Below, piece after piece: positions 8,059 to 16,995 of a DNA stretch of 64,000 nucleotides. How positions within the stretch are numbered: the stretch's first letter is position 1; each line of letters starts with the position of its first letter. A model generated the notes under the pieces. It saw nothing but the letters and a program-made list of their open reading frames with translations. It was not told where the DNA came from and made no database searches. The position numbers and the translations under genes are program-made. The stretch comes from Streptomyces scabiei 87.22 (GTDB lineage: Bacteria > Actinomycetota > Actinomycetes > Streptomycetales > Streptomycetaceae): assembly GCF_000091305.1 (NCBI RefSeq), contig NC_013929.1, forward strand, positions 7,192,001 through 7,256,000, in the 5' to 3' direction.

Positions 8059-8180
8059 AGGCCAAGGGGCTACCGGTCCCCCCCCCGGGGCCGTGCGGCC
8101 GCGCGTGGGCGGCCGACGAGGGAAACCCCGACCCCCCGGCCCAGGGGCGACCCCCACGGCCGGAGCGGCGAGGGGCGGCG

Positions 8181-9116
8181 CTACCGGTCGTCCCCGGCCC
8201 GGTCGAGGACGTCCGTCAGCCGGGTGAAGCCGTCCGTGCCGTGGCCACGGGCCATCGCCCGGCGGGCGAAGCCCTCGGTCGACCGCATGACGCTCGCGTC
8301 GATGCCGTGGGACTCGGAGACCTGGACGACGTGGGCCATGGTCGACACCGCCGAGGTGAGCGGATTGCCCTCGCCGGAGTGCCGCCCGCTGTCGACCTCC
8401 TCCGCACCCGCCTCGAACAGCGCGGGCAGGATCGCGGCGATCCCCTGCGCGTACGGGGTCAGCTCCCGCGCGCTCACCCCCTCCGCACGGGCCAGCGCCA
8501 GGGCGTGGGTGTAGCCCGCGATCGAGGTCCAGAAGAGGTCGAGCAGCGCGATGTCGTACGTCGCCGCCCGGCCGATCTCCTCGCCCAGGTGGGTGTGGGC
8601 GCCGCCCAGCGTGTCCAGCACGGGCCGGTGCGCTCGGTAGAGGTCCTCCGGTCCGCTGTAGAGGAACACGCCCTCCGGGCTGCCGATGGTCGGCGTCGGC
8701 GTCATGATCGCGCCGTCCAGGTAGCCGACGCCGTGCCCGGCCGCCCAGTCGGCGGTGGAGCGCGCCCGGTCGGGGGTGTCGGCGGTCAGGTTGACCACGG
8801 TGCGGCCCTTGAGGGCCCGGGTGACCCCCGGGTCGCGCAGGATCGCGTCCGAGGCGTCGTAGTTCACGACGCAGACGACGGTCAGCGCGCTCGCGGCCAC
8901 CGCCTCCTCGGCCGACCCGGCCTCGACCGCGCCGCGCGCGGCCACCTCCCCGCCCCGGCCCGGCGTACGGTTCCAGACCGTGGTCCGCACGCCGGCGTCC
9001 AGGAACGCGCCGGCGAGGGCGCGGCCCATCGGACCGAGGCCGAGTACGGTGACGGCGGGGACGGGGGTGTCCGTGCCGGTGGCGCTGCGGGCGGGCTCTG
9101 CGATGTGTGCGGGCAT
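8181..9116 (-). CDS. NAD(P)-dependent reductase, imine-reductase type
   Basis: 311 residues. Rossmann domain first: 'VTVLGLGPMGRALAGAFLD' with the GxGxxG loop, and 'TVWNRTP', the NADPH-type turn. A 6PGDH-like helical C-terminal domain follows. 'DGAIMTPTPTIGSPEGVFL' and 'ALLDLFWTSIAGYTHALAL' match imine reductases and related beta-hydroxyacid dehydrogenases; the catalytic Lys of 6PGDH is not obvious, as in imine reductases. It would reduce an imine or short carbonyl substrate in the cytosol. ATG 9116 has AGGAG just upstream. It is divergent from an HxlR regulator 78 bp away, which probably controls it. Confidence 0.75.
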   Translation of the reverse strand: MPAHIAEPARSATGTDTPVPAVTVLGLGPMGRALAGAFLDAGVRTTVWNRTPGRGGEVAARGAVEAGSAEEAVAASALTVVCVVNYDASDAILRDPGVTRALKGRTVVNLTADTPDRARSTADWAAGHGVGYLDGAIMTPTPTIGSPEGVFLYSGPEDLYRAHRPVLDTLGGAHTHLGEEIGRAATYDIALLDLFWTSIAGYTHALALARAEGVSARELTPYAQGIAAILPALFEAGAEEVDSGRHSGEGNPLTSAVSTMAHVVQVSESHGIDASVMRSTEGFARRAMARGHGTDGFTRLTDVLDRAGDDR

Positions 9117-9194
9117 GACTCGGTGACTCCTGTGGAAAATAGGCTGGTTGAAGCTGGTCGTCGATGCGCCGGGAACGGGCGAGGGGGGACGAGA

Positions 9195-9563
9195 ATGTCG
9201 CGCGAGCGTGCCCGGGACCCGAACGTCTGCGGGGTGACCGCCGCGATCGCCGTGATCGAGGGCAAGTGGAAGACGTCGCTGCTCTGGAGGATGGAGTCCG
9301 GCCCGCACCGCCCCGGCGAGCTGCGCCGGACGCTGCCGGGCCTCAGCGAGAAGGTGCTGACCCAGGCACTCCGGGAGATGGAGGCCGACGGGCTCGTGCA
9401 CCGGGAGGTGCACGACGTGCTGCCGCTGAAGACCGTGTACTCCCTGACCCCGTTCGGCCGTGAACTCTCCGAGGCGCTGGGGCCGTTGTCGGACTGGGGA
9501 CACCGGCGCCTGGAGACCCTCACCGGGGTCGAGGACGATTCGGTGCGCCTCCCGGCTCAGTGA
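9195..9563 (+). CDS. HxlR-family winged-helix regulator
   Basis: 122 residues. The HxlR core is complete: 'VCGVTAAIAVIEGKWKTSLL', 'GELRRTLPGLSEKVLTQALR' (recognition helix), 'EMEADGLVHREVH' and 'VYSLTPFGRELSEAL'. Cys12 in the N-terminal arm is where redox-active cysteines lie in HypR and YodB-type members, so it could sense electrophiles or oxidants. Start ATG 9195 follows GAGGGGGGA. It is divergent from the imine-reductase-like gene and probably regulates it and itself. Confidence 0.85.
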   Translation: MSRERARDPNVCGVTAAIAVIEGKWKTSLLWRMESGPHRPGELRRTLPGLSEKVLTQALREMEADGLVHREVHDVLPLKTVYSLTPFGRELSEALGPLSDWGHRRLETLTGVEDDSVRLPAQ

Positions 9564-9872
<309 letters not shown>

Positions 9873-10196
9873 TCAGGCCCCGGTCTTCGGGCCCGTCTGC
9901 TGGACGACCTCGAACGACCAGACGGTCGAGTCGGAGGCGGCCGGCCGGGGGCGGTCGCCGCCACCGCCCTGGTGGGCCTGCTTCATGGGGCCGTCCATCC
10001 ACGCCTGGAAGGCGTCCTCGTCGCGCCAGCGGGTGTAGACGAGGTAGTTGTCGGTGCCCTCGACGGGACGCAGCAGCTCGAACCACTCGAAGCCGTCGGA
10101 GCCCTCGACCACCCCGGCGCGGGAGGCGAACCGCTTCTCCAGCACCTCGCGCTGCTCGGCCGGGACCGTGAGGACGTTGATCTTGACGATACTCAT
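9873..10196 (-). CDS. Antibiotic-biosynthesis-monooxygenase-fold protein (HmoA-like)
   Basis: 107 residues. A dimeric ferredoxin-like (ABM) fold is shown by 'IVKINVLTVPAEQREVLEKR', 'GFEWFELLRPVEGTDNYLVY' and 'TRWRDEDAFQAWM'. The WFELLRP and YLVYTRW strands are those of heme-degrading IsdG/HmoA-type proteins; a His that could bind heme lies near the end of the aligned core ('MKQAHQGGGGDRPRP'). ATG 10196 is preceded by AGGATGAGG; GTG and ATG codons 15-18 bases further upstream are possible alternatives. Function could be heme oxidation or small-molecule oxygenation. Confidence 0.7.
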   Translation of the reverse strand: MSIVKINVLTVPAEQREVLEKRFASRAGVVEGSDGFEWFELLRPVEGTDNYLVYTRWRDEDAFQAWMDGPMKQAHQGGGGDRPRPAASDSTVWSFEVVQQTGPKTGA

Positions 10197-10217
10197 GGCC
10201 TCATCCTGCATCACCCG

Positions 10218-11357
10218 TCACGGCTCCTTCGTCTCGGACTCCAGTCGTTCCCGGGTGACCAGGCCGTAGACACCCGGCTCGTCCTGGTCCTTCGTGATGC
10301 CGCGACTGCTCTGGTAGACGAGGACGGCCTGCTCGACCTGGCTGTCGTAGTTGTCGTCGATGTCACCGGTGTAGATACCCAACTGGCTCAGTCGCAGCTG
10401 GAGTTCGGTGACCTCGGGGTCGTCGTCGCCGGGGCGGAGCGTCTTGGGGGCGGCCTTGCGGCTGTCCTTGGACCCGTCCGAGCCGGTGGCCGACGCGCCC
10501 GTGGACGCGTCGGCGCCGGGTGCGGCGCTCTGCGTCGGCTCGGCCGAGACCGACGGCGACGGCGAGCCGGACGCCTCCGAGGGCGACGGTGAGGGGGAGG
10601 GGCTCCGCGAGGGGCTCGCGGTCGCCGCGCCCGCGCCACCGCCCGGCGGCGCCGGAGCGGGTGCCCCGCCACCGCCCCCGCCCTCCCCGGACGGTCCGGC
10701 CGGCGACGCCTCCCCGTCCGGTGACGCGTCCGGCGCGCTCGCCCGCAGGTCGTCCGGCAGCGCGCGGTCCCGCTCCGGGGCGTTGTACGAGAACAGTCCG
10801 CTCGCGAACCCGGCGGCGGCCATCACCCCCGCGGCGGCGGTGCCCGCCAGCACGACGACGAGCCCCGCACGGCGCCGGCGCCGGCGCCCGGGGCGCCCCG
10901 CCGGGGTCCCGGGCGAGGTGCGGTCCGCGGAGAGGGGTGCCGGGCCCGGTGAAGGCGGCGTACCCCACGCGCCGAATCCGGTGCCGGGCGTCCCCCCACC
11001 CCGACGGCCGAACGGCCGTACGCCCATCGGGTCGGGCCCTGTCGCGTCCGTCGCCCCCGTCGCCGTTGTCGCGCCGGTCGTCGCCGTGGTCATCGGCATG
11101 GCGATCGTGGCGGCCCGGTCGGAGGCCGGTCCCCGGCCCGCCGCGGCGCGCGATCCGTCGTGTTCCCCGGGTGCGTCGCCCAGTTCCACGTACGGGCGGA
11201 TCCGGAGGGGGTCGAAGTCCTCCGCGGCCGCCGCCTCGGCCGTACGGGTTTCGAGCAGGGCCTCGGAGGCGCGTCGGCCGCACGCGCAGGACGGCGTGCC
11301 GTCCGAGGCCCGGGGGGTGGAGCATTCAGGGCATATGTGACTGGTCGGTTCACTCAC
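10218..11357 (-). CDS. Membrane protein with zinc ribbon and peptidoglycan-binding domain
   Basis: 379 residues. The N-terminus carries a Cys4 zinc ribbon ('HICPECSTPRASDGTPSCAC'). Then come a Pro/Gly-rich cytosolic stretch, a basic stop (GRRRRRR) and a membrane segment at about 160-185 ('AGLVVVLAGTAAAGVMAAAG'). A long Ser/Pro/Gly linker leads to a C-terminal PG_binding_1 domain ('LRPGDDDPEVTELQLRLSQL', then 'GVYGLVTRERLESE'). Topology is inside-N, with the binding domain on the wall side. Start is GTG 11357, with GGAGG eight bases upstream. Confidence 0.8.
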   Translation of the reverse strand: MSEPTSHICPECSTPRASDGTPSCACGRRASEALLETRTAEAAAAEDFDPLRIRPYVELGDAPGEHDGSRAAAGRGPASDRAATIAMPMTTATTGATTATGATDATGPDPMGVRPFGRRGGGTPGTGFGAWGTPPSPGPAPLSADRTSPGTPAGRPGRRRRRRAGLVVVLAGTAAAGVMAAAGFASGLFSYNAPERDRALPDDLRASAPDASPDGEASPAGPSGEGGGGGGAPAPAPPGGGAGAATASPSRSPSPSPSPSEASGSPSPSVSAEPTQSAAPGADASTGASATGSDGSKDSRKAAPKTLRPGDDDPEVTELQLRLSQLGIYTGDIDDNYDSQVEQAVLVYQSSRGITKDQDEPGVYGLVTRERLESETKEP

Positions 11358-11566
11358 GTGTCGTTCCTCCCCGTGAAGTCTCCAGAGTTTAAGCAAATGG
11401 CCGACACCGAATCTCCCGGAAGCGCGGGGAATCAAGGGTTCCGGAACGCCTCGACAGGCCATAACCGGTCACACCGACCACGATGGAATGGACAGGGAGG
11501 AAGAGGAAACCCGAGGGCGTCGTACGGGGACACGGCAGGAGACCCTCGGCCCCACGGGAGGTCTGC

Positions 11567-13813
11567 ATGACCGACGACACCAGCCACGTCCCGGCCGACG
11601 GTGGCGACGAGCCCGCGCACGTCGCCGCCGACGCACGTGCGGGTGCCGCGAGCACCGCCGACGGCGCCGGCGGCCCGGACGGCAGCGAGGTGCGCACATC
11701 CCCGTCCGGCCCCCGTGGCCAGGGCGTTCCCGTCGCCGAGGGGGTGCCCGGCGGGGTGATGGTCTCGATCGGGGCCCTGCTGCTGGGCATGCTGCTGGCG
11801 GCGCTGGACCAGACGATCGTGTCGACGGCGCTGCCGACGATCGTCAGCGAGCTGGGCGGCCTCGAACACCTCTCGTGGGTGGTCACGGCGTACATGCTGG
11901 CGGCGACGGCGGCGACACCGCTGTGGGGCAAACTCGGTGACCAGTACGGCCGCAAGCGGCTCTTCCAGACGGCGATCGTGATTTTTCTCATCGGGTCGGC
12001 GCTGTGCGGCGCGGCGCAGGACATGCCGCAGTTGATCGGGTTCCGGGCCCTGCAGGGCCTCGGCGGCGGCGGGTTGATGGTGCTGTCGATGGCGATCGTC
12101 GGCGATCTGGTGCCGCCGCGCGAACGCGGGCGCTACCAGGGCCTGTTCGGCGCGGTCTTCGGCGCGACCAGTGTGCTCGGGCCGCTGCTGGGCGGACTGT
12201 TCACCGAGCATCTGAGCTGGCGTTGGGTCTTCTACGTCAACCTGCCGGTCGGGGCGGTGGCGTTGCTGGTGATCGCCGCCGTGCTGCACATCCCGCGCCG
12301 CGCCGAACGGCATGTCATCGACTACCTCGGCACCTTCCTCATCGCCTCCGTGGCCACCTGTCTGGTCCTGGTCGCCTCCCTCGGCGGCACCACCTGGGAC
12401 TGGGACTCGGCGCAGATCATCGGCCTGTCCGTCCTGGCCGTCCTGCTGGTCGTGGTCTTCGTGGCCGTCGAGCGGCGGGCCGCCGAACCCGTCCTTCCGC
12501 TCAAGCTGTTCCGTGTCCGCACCTTCACCCTCTCCGCCGTGATCAGCTTCGTCGTCGGCTTCGCGATGTTCGGCGCCATGACCTACCTCCCGACGTTCCT
12601 CCAGGTCGTGAAGGGCGTGTCACCGACCATGTCGGGTGTGCACATGCTGCCGATGGTGTTCGGGCTGCTGCTCTCCTCCACGCTCTCCGGACAGATCGTC
12701 AGCCGCACGGGCCGCTGGAAGGTCTTCCCCGTCGCCGGGACCGCCGTCACCACGCTCGGCCTGCTGCTCCTGCACCAGCTCGACGCGGACAGCGGCACCG
12801 GCGAGACGAGCGCGTACCTCCTCGTCTTCGGGCTGGGGCTCGGACTCGTGATGCAGGTTCTGGTCCTGGTCGTGCAGAACGCCGTCCCGTACGAGGATCT
12901 CGGCGTCGCCACCTCCGGCGCGACCTTCTTCCGGTCCATCGGCGCCTCGTTCGGCGTCGCCGTCTTCGGCACGGTGTTCGCGGGGCACCTCGGCGACAAG
13001 CTCACCGGCGCGCTCGACGGGGCCGCGCTCCCGTCCGGTGTCAGCGTGGACGGGCTGCAGGCGGACCCGCGCGAGATCGCCCGGCTCCCGGCCTCGCTGC
13101 GCCCCTCCGTCCTGGACGCGTACGCCTCCGCCATCACCGACGTCTTCGTCTACGCGGCCCCGGTCGCCCTGCTCGGCTTCGTCCTCGCCTGGTTCCTGCG
13201 CGAGGACCGGCTGCGGGCCTCCGTCACGGCGCCCGACGCCACGGAGACGCTCGCCAGCAACCCGGTCGAGCGGTCGTCGTACGACGAGGTGTGCCGGGCG
13301 CTGTCGGTGCTCGGGTCGCGCGAGGGCCGACGCGACGTGTACCGGAAGATCACCGCACGGGCCGGCTACGACCTGCTGCCCGCCACGAGCTGGCTGCTGC
13401 TGCGGATCCGGCGGTACGGCTGGGCGGAACCGGCCGTGCTCGCCGAGCGCAGCACCGTCCCGCTCGACGTGATCATGGCCGCCACCCGGCAGGCCGAGGA
13501 GAGCGGTCTCGCCCGGCGCGACGGCATCGACCTCGTCCTCACCGACGCCGGCCACGAGGCCGCCGACCGGCTCGCCACGGCCCGCGAGGACTCCCTCGCG
13601 GAACTCCTCGGCGACTGGTGGGGGCCCGACCGCCCCACCGACCTCATCCGTCTCGTCGGGGAGCTCAACTCCGAACTGTGCGGCTCGGACGCGGAGCGCC
13701 CGCACGACGACGGGGCGATCACGCGACGGCGGCCGGGCGCGACGACCGCCGGTACGCCGCCCACACCACCCCCGCCCCCGGAGGCTCCCTCGTCCACATC
13801 GGTCTCGTCATAG
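11567..13813 (+). CDS. DHA2-family (14-TM) MFS exporter fused to a winged helix
   Basis: 748 residues; start ATG 11567 after GGGAGG. After 60 cytosolic residues comes a 14-segment major facilitator of the DHA2 group: motif A 'GKLGDQYGRKRLFQ', motif C 'GATSVLGPLLGGLF', and a D-x-T region in TM1 ('LAALDQTIVSTALPTI'). These are proton-driven drug or metabolite exporters. Beyond TM14 (about residue 565) an extra 180 residues contain a MarR-like winged helix ('ATSWLLLRIRRYGWAEPAVL', 'VIMAATRQAEESGLARRDGI', 'LVLTDAGHEAADR') and a Pro/Ser tail. Such tails exist in some actinobacterial exporters; whether it senses substrate or binds DNA is unknown. Confidence 0.85.
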   Translation: MTDDTSHVPADGGDEPAHVAADARAGAASTADGAGGPDGSEVRTSPSGPRGQGVPVAEGVPGGVMVSIGALLLGMLLAALDQTIVSTALPTIVSELGGLEHLSWVVTAYMLAATAATPLWGKLGDQYGRKRLFQTAIVIFLIGSALCGAAQDMPQLIGFRALQGLGGGGLMVLSMAIVGDLVPPRERGRYQGLFGAVFGATSVLGPLLGGLFTEHLSWRWVFYVNLPVGAVALLVIAAVLHIPRRAERHVIDYLGTFLIASVATCLVLVASLGGTTWDWDSAQIIGLSVLAVLLVVVFVAVERRAAEPVLPLKLFRVRTFTLSAVISFVVGFAMFGAMTYLPTFLQVVKGVSPTMSGVHMLPMVFGLLLSSTLSGQIVSRTGRWKVFPVAGTAVTTLGLLLLHQLDADSGTGETSAYLLVFGLGLGLVMQVLVLVVQNAVPYEDLGVATSGATFFRSIGASFGVAVFGTVFAGHLGDKLTGALDGAALPSGVSVDGLQADPREIARLPASLRPSVLDAYASAITDVFVYAAPVALLGFVLAWFLREDRLRASVTAPDATETLASNPVERSSYDEVCRALSVLGSREGRRDVYRKITARAGYDLLPATSWLLLRIRRYGWAEPAVLAERSTVPLDVIMAATRQAEESGLARRDGIDLVLTDAGHEAADRLATAREDSLAELLGDWWGPDRPTDLIRLVGELNSELCGSDAERPHDDGAITRRRPGATTAGTPPTPPPPPEAPSSTSVSS

Positions 13814-13818
13814 GCCCG

Positions 13819-14388
13819 TCAGTCTCTTGGCGAAAGTCTCTTGGCGAACCAGTGCTCCGCGTACGCGTGGTCGTTGTGCGGGGCGCTCTCCTCGTACCCC
13901 AGCCGGGCGTACAGCGCGCGGGCCTCGACCAGGTCGCCGCGGGTGTCGAGGACGATCCGCCCGGCGCCCAGCGCGCGGGCCGCGTCCTCGGCCGCCGTCA
14001 CCAGCAGGCCGGCGCCGCCCCTGCCCCGGGCCTCCGGCAGCAGGAACACCCGCTTCAGCTCGGCCGTCGCGGCGTCCGTCAGCCGCACCCCCGCCGTCCC
14101 CACGGGCTCGCCCCCGTACCGCGCCACCAGCAGGACGCCGTCCGGCGGCGCCAGGTACGCCCCGGTGTCCGCCGCGACCTCCCGCTCCAGCTCGTCCGGG
14201 TCGGTGGGGCGCCCCTCGTGCAGCAGGTACCACCGGTCGCTGACCTCGGTGTAGTAGGCCCGCCAGAGCGCGGCGGCGACGGGAGAGTCGTGGGGCTCCT
14301 CGTCCACGGACCAGCCGGCGGCCGTGCGGTTCGCGGGACTGCCGGGACGCGTGGAGGGGGTGGGGGGCGTACGGGTCATGACGGTCAT
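13819..14388 (-). CDS. GNAT acetyltransferase
   Basis: 189 residues. The GNAT core includes 'VLLVARYGGEPVGTAGVRL', 'ELKRVFLLPEARGRGGAGLL' (acetyl-CoA pyrophosphate loop R-G-R-G-G-A-G) and 'IVLDTRGDLVEARALYARLG'. The substrate is unknown. The start is uncertain (ATG 14388 or 14379, neither with a clear ribosome-binding site). It converges with the MFS gene with only five bases between stops. A 14-bp tandem duplication covers its last codons and changes the C-terminus. Confidence 0.8.
   Translation of the reverse strand: MTVMTRTPPTPSTRPGSPANRTAAGWSVDEEPHDSPVAAALWRAYYTEVSDRWYLLHEGRPTDPDELEREVAADTGAYLAPPDGVLLVARYGGEPVGTAGVRLTDAATAELKRVFLLPEARGRGGAGLLVTAAEDAARALGAGRIVLDTRGDLVEARALYARLGYEESAPHNDHAYAEHWFAKRLSPRD
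13821..13848. repeat. 14-bp tandem duplication in the GNAT C-terminus
   Basis: AGTCTCTTGGCGAA occurs twice head-to-tail (13821-13834, 13835-13848). With one copy the protein would end FAKRLTGL and run two codons further; with two it ends FAKRLSPRD. Confidence 0.85.
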
Positions 14389-14537
14389 TGTCGGCAGCGG
14401 GGGCGGGTGGTCGGCAAACGATTTACGCCGTCGTCCGCTCCCACGCGCTTGCCGTTTGAACCAACGGGTTCGGGCAACCCGATGCGAAACGGCCCGACGG
14501 GGCGAGACGCCCGGGCCGAGGACTCTGGAAGGCATTC

Positions 14538-15281
14538 ATGTCCACAGGCTTGATCATCGCTTTGATCGTGATCGTGGCGGTCGTGGTCGTCGCGGCGGCC
14601 GTCCTGACCCTGCGCGCCCGCGCGGGCGCGGGCGGCGGCGGATCCCTGAAGCGGCGTTTCGGACCGGAGTACGAGCGGGCCGTGACCCGCCATGACGGCG
14701 ACGAGCGGGCCGCCGCCCGGGAACTCGCGGAGCGGGTGAAGCGGCACGGCTCGATGGAGAAGCGGCCGCTGCCGGGCGCGGAGCGCGAGCGCTACGAGTC
14801 CCGCTGGGCGGCCGCCCAAGAGCGTTTCGTCGACTCGCCCCGTGAGGCGGTCGTCGAGGCGGACCGGCTGCTGGCCGAGGTCGCCGCGGCCCGCGGCTTC
14901 CCGGACGGCGGCCACTACGAGACCCAGGTGGAGGCGCTCTCCGTCCACCACGCCCACCATGTCCACGGCTACCGCCGGGTGCACCTCGCGGCGCACTCCG
15001 CACAGGGCCGTGACGGTGTCACGGCCGGCGCCGGACCCGGCACCGAGGAGATGCGCGAGGCCATGGTCGAGGCCCGCGCCCTGTTCGAGGACCTGGTGAC
15101 TCCGGGCCGCCGGGACACGCGCGCGGACCGTGCGGACCGTCACGACACCGCCGATCGACAGGAACCGGCCCGCCGAGACGGCGCGGTGCACGACGACGGA
15201 CGCGGCGCCGCCGCCTCCGACGGCCACCACCGGTCCCATCTGCCATGGGCGCTCACCAGGCGCCACGCGAAGGGGAGTTGA
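14538..15281 (+). CDS. Membrane-anchored hypothetical protein
   Basis: 247 residues. One N-terminal membrane segment ('LIIALIVIVAVVVVAAAVLT') is followed by a charged helical domain containing 'ERFVDSPREAVVEADRLLAE' and 'AAARGFPDGGHYETQ', then a His/Arg/Asp-rich tail. The central motif recurs in the next gene ('GFVDEPRSAVEEADQVLEEV'), so the two share a domain and probably a role. I believe this is a conserved Streptomyces family without a known function. The next gene starts six bases after this stop, so they form an operon. Confidence 0.7.
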   Translation: MSTGLIIALIVIVAVVVVAAAVLTLRARAGAGGGGSLKRRFGPEYERAVTRHDGDERAAARELAERVKRHGSMEKRPLPGAERERYESRWAAAQERFVDSPREAVVEADRLLAEVAAARGFPDGGHYETQVEALSVHHAHHVHGYRRVHLAAHSAQGRDGVTAGAGPGTEEMREAMVEARALFEDLVTPGRRDTRADRADRHDTADRQEPARRDGAVHDDGRGAAASDGHHRSHLPWALTRRHAKGS

Positions 15282-15286
15282 GGAGT

Positions 15287-15907
15287 ATGACGGACGAGAC
15301 GAACAGGAGCGACGGCATCCGCGAGCGCGGGGTGCGCGAGACCCGTGGCGCGGTCCCCGGGCGTGACGGCGTCAAGGAGCGTGACGGGGTCAGGGAGAAC
15401 GGGATGACGCCGGGCACGCGGGCGGCGGGCGCCACCGGCTCGTCCCCCGGTACCGGCACCGGGGCCCCGCTCGTCGCGGGCCACGACACCACGACGGGCG
15501 GCGACGACACCCGCCTCGGCAGGACGATGGGCGTGGACGACGAGCCCGGCCACGGCCGCGGCGAGGACCGTGCCAGGGGCGAGGGCCGGGGCACCGGCAC
15601 CGCTCCGGGCGGCTCCCACTCCACCGGGTCCACCCTCCTGCCGCACGACGAGAACGACAAGCTGGCGACGCGGCTGCAGCACGCCGTCGGCGGGTTCGTC
15701 GACGAACCCCGGTCCGCCGTCGAGGAGGCCGACCAGGTCCTCGAAGAGGTCACGGCCCGCTTCACCGACGCGATGACCCGGCGCCGCCGGACCCTGCGCA
15801 CGTCCTGGGAGACCTCCGCCGGCGACCGCGGCTCCACCGACACCGAACAGCTCCGGCTCGCCCTGCGCGACTACCGCGAGCTGACCGAACGGCTGCTGCG
15901 GCTGTAA
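15287..15907 (+). CDS. Hypothetical protein sharing a domain with its neighbour
   Basis: 206 residues, ATG 15287 after GAGGAG. The first 130 residues are low-complexity and charged (Gly/Asp/Arg/Thr). The C-terminal 75 residues form a helical domain ('LATRLQHAVGGFVDEPRSAV' to 'LRLALRDYRELTERLLRL') whose centre matches the upstream membrane protein. No membrane segment. A cytosolic partner of that protein is plausible but not shown. Confidence 0.65.
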   Translation: MTDETNRSDGIRERGVRETRGAVPGRDGVKERDGVRENGMTPGTRAAGATGSSPGTGTGAPLVAGHDTTTGGDDTRLGRTMGVDDEPGHGRGEDRARGEGRGTGTAPGGSHSTGSTLLPHDENDKLATRLQHAVGGFVDEPRSAVEEADQVLEEVTARFTDAMTRRRRTLRTSWETSAGDRGSTDTEQLRLALRDYRELTERLLRL

Positions 15908-15928
15908 CCGCCGCGGACATCCACAGAC

Positions 15929-15966
15929 GAGGCCGCGCCCCGGTTCGTGCACCGGGACGCGGCCTC
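15929..15966 (+). terminator. Terminator after the 14538-15907 operon
   Basis: GAGGCCGCG (15929-15937) pairs with CGCGGCCTC (15958-15966), with an inner CCCGGT/ACCGGG helix and one mismatch between them. It begins 21 bases after the stop. Confidence 0.75.
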
Positions 15967-16038
15967 CTGTGCGGGCGGGGGCGGAACGCCTCCCGTGGGC
16001 GCGGGGCCCGGGACCCTCGGTGACCGGCACCGGCCGGG

Positions 16039-16461
16039 TCAGGCCTCTGGAGTGGCTCCCGGCCCCTCGCGTCCCTCCCGCCACTGCCGTACGACCTCGT
16101 CCACGTCGTACGGCTTCAGGCCGAGCGGCGGGCCCGGTGGGGGTTTGAACATCATGTCGCGGATCTTGGCGTTGATCGCGGTGATGATCGTGCGGACGGC
16201 GTGTTCGGACGGTGCCTCGGCGGCGGTCGCGAGGGCGTCCTCCGCCTCCTTGCGCAGGGCCAGGGTCGGGGGCAGGACGGAGAGGCCCTCGCGGGCCATC
16301 TTCCGCTTGATCCACCAGAGTTCGTCATAGGACGTGTCGTCGTCCCGCAGGGGCCGGCCCGCCCCGGGGAGCGACGCGAAGTCGCCGCGCGCCTCCGCGT
16401 CACGGATCTGTTTGTCGACGAAGGACTCGAAGCTGACACCGGGTGGCTTTCGCTCGGTCAT
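16039..16461 (-). CDS. DUF1992 (DnaJ-homologue C28-like) protein
   Basis: 140 residues. The DUF1992 signature is clear: 'FESFVDKQIRDAEARGDFAS' then 'LPGAGRPLRDDDTSYDELWW', and 'IITAINAKIRDMMFKPPPGP'. Members are small helical cytosolic proteins related to the C-terminal part of DNAJC28; their bacterial role is unknown. ATG 16461 begins the conserved region; in-frame codons upstream add only Arg-rich sequence. Divergent from the FHA gene. Confidence 0.85.
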   Translation of the reverse strand: MTERKPPGVSFESFVDKQIRDAEARGDFASLPGAGRPLRDDDTSYDELWWIKRKMAREGLSVLPPTLALRKEAEDALATAAEAPSEHAVRTIITAINAKIRDMMFKPPPGPPLGLKPYDVDEVVRQWREGREGPGATPEA

Positions 16462-16579
16462 GCGTCCATTGTGCCGGAGCCCGCACAGCAGGACGATCCG
16501 GCGATTTATCATGCGGCGGCGGCGTGCCAAACGTGCCGTGCGCAGCGACAATTGGAGTTTGACCCGTTAGGAGCGGTAC

Positions 16580-16975
16580 GTGCTCGAACTCACCATGGCC
16601 TCGGTCTCCGAGGCGGACGCCGGGGCGACGGCCGGCATGCAGATGGCTGACGCGCCCAGCGAGCCGGGCGGCGTGCTCCGGGTGGGCCGCGATCGGGCGG
16701 TGTGCCGGCTCGCGACACCGGACGACTGGCTCTTCGTCTCCCGCGTGCATCTGGAGTTCCTGTGCGCCCCCGACGGGAGCTGGCAGGTCACCTGGTTGCG
16801 GGGCTCGCACGCCGACCCCTCCTCCGAGGTGCGGCTGACCCTGCTCGGCCACCAGCCCTCACCGCTGCCGTACGGCGGCACCGCGAAGCTCCCGCACGGC
16901 GCCTCCGGCGAACTCGTCATCTACGACCGCACGGGGCCCCGCAGTGTCAACGTGGGCTTCTACCACGAGGCCTGA
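16580..16975 (+). CDS. FHA-like domain protein
   Basis: 131 residues, GTG 16580 with AGGAG at 16569-16573. The middle has the order of a forkhead-associated domain: 'GGVLRVGRDRAVCRLATPDD' (G-R loop), 'WLFVSRVHLEFLCAPDGSWQ' (S-R-x-H) and a later strand. FHA domains bind phosphothreonine peptides made by Ser/Thr kinases. With nothing else in the protein it would be an adaptor. It may be an FHA-derived domain rather than an active one, since the Asn before the last strand is not clear. Confidence 0.65.
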   Translation: MLELTMASVSEADAGATAGMQMADAPSEPGGVLRVGRDRAVCRLATPDDWLFVSRVHLEFLCAPDGSWQVTWLRGSHADPSSEVRLTLLGHQPSPLPYGGTAKLPHGASGELVIYDRTGPRSVNVGFYHEA

Positions 16976-16995
16976 CGCCGGGGCCCCGGCCCGGG

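Noticed and set aside
8049..9563. A 504-codon plus-strand frame
   Set aside because: Most of it is antisense to the reductase gene; the real HxlR gene starts at 9195 with its own ribosome-binding site.
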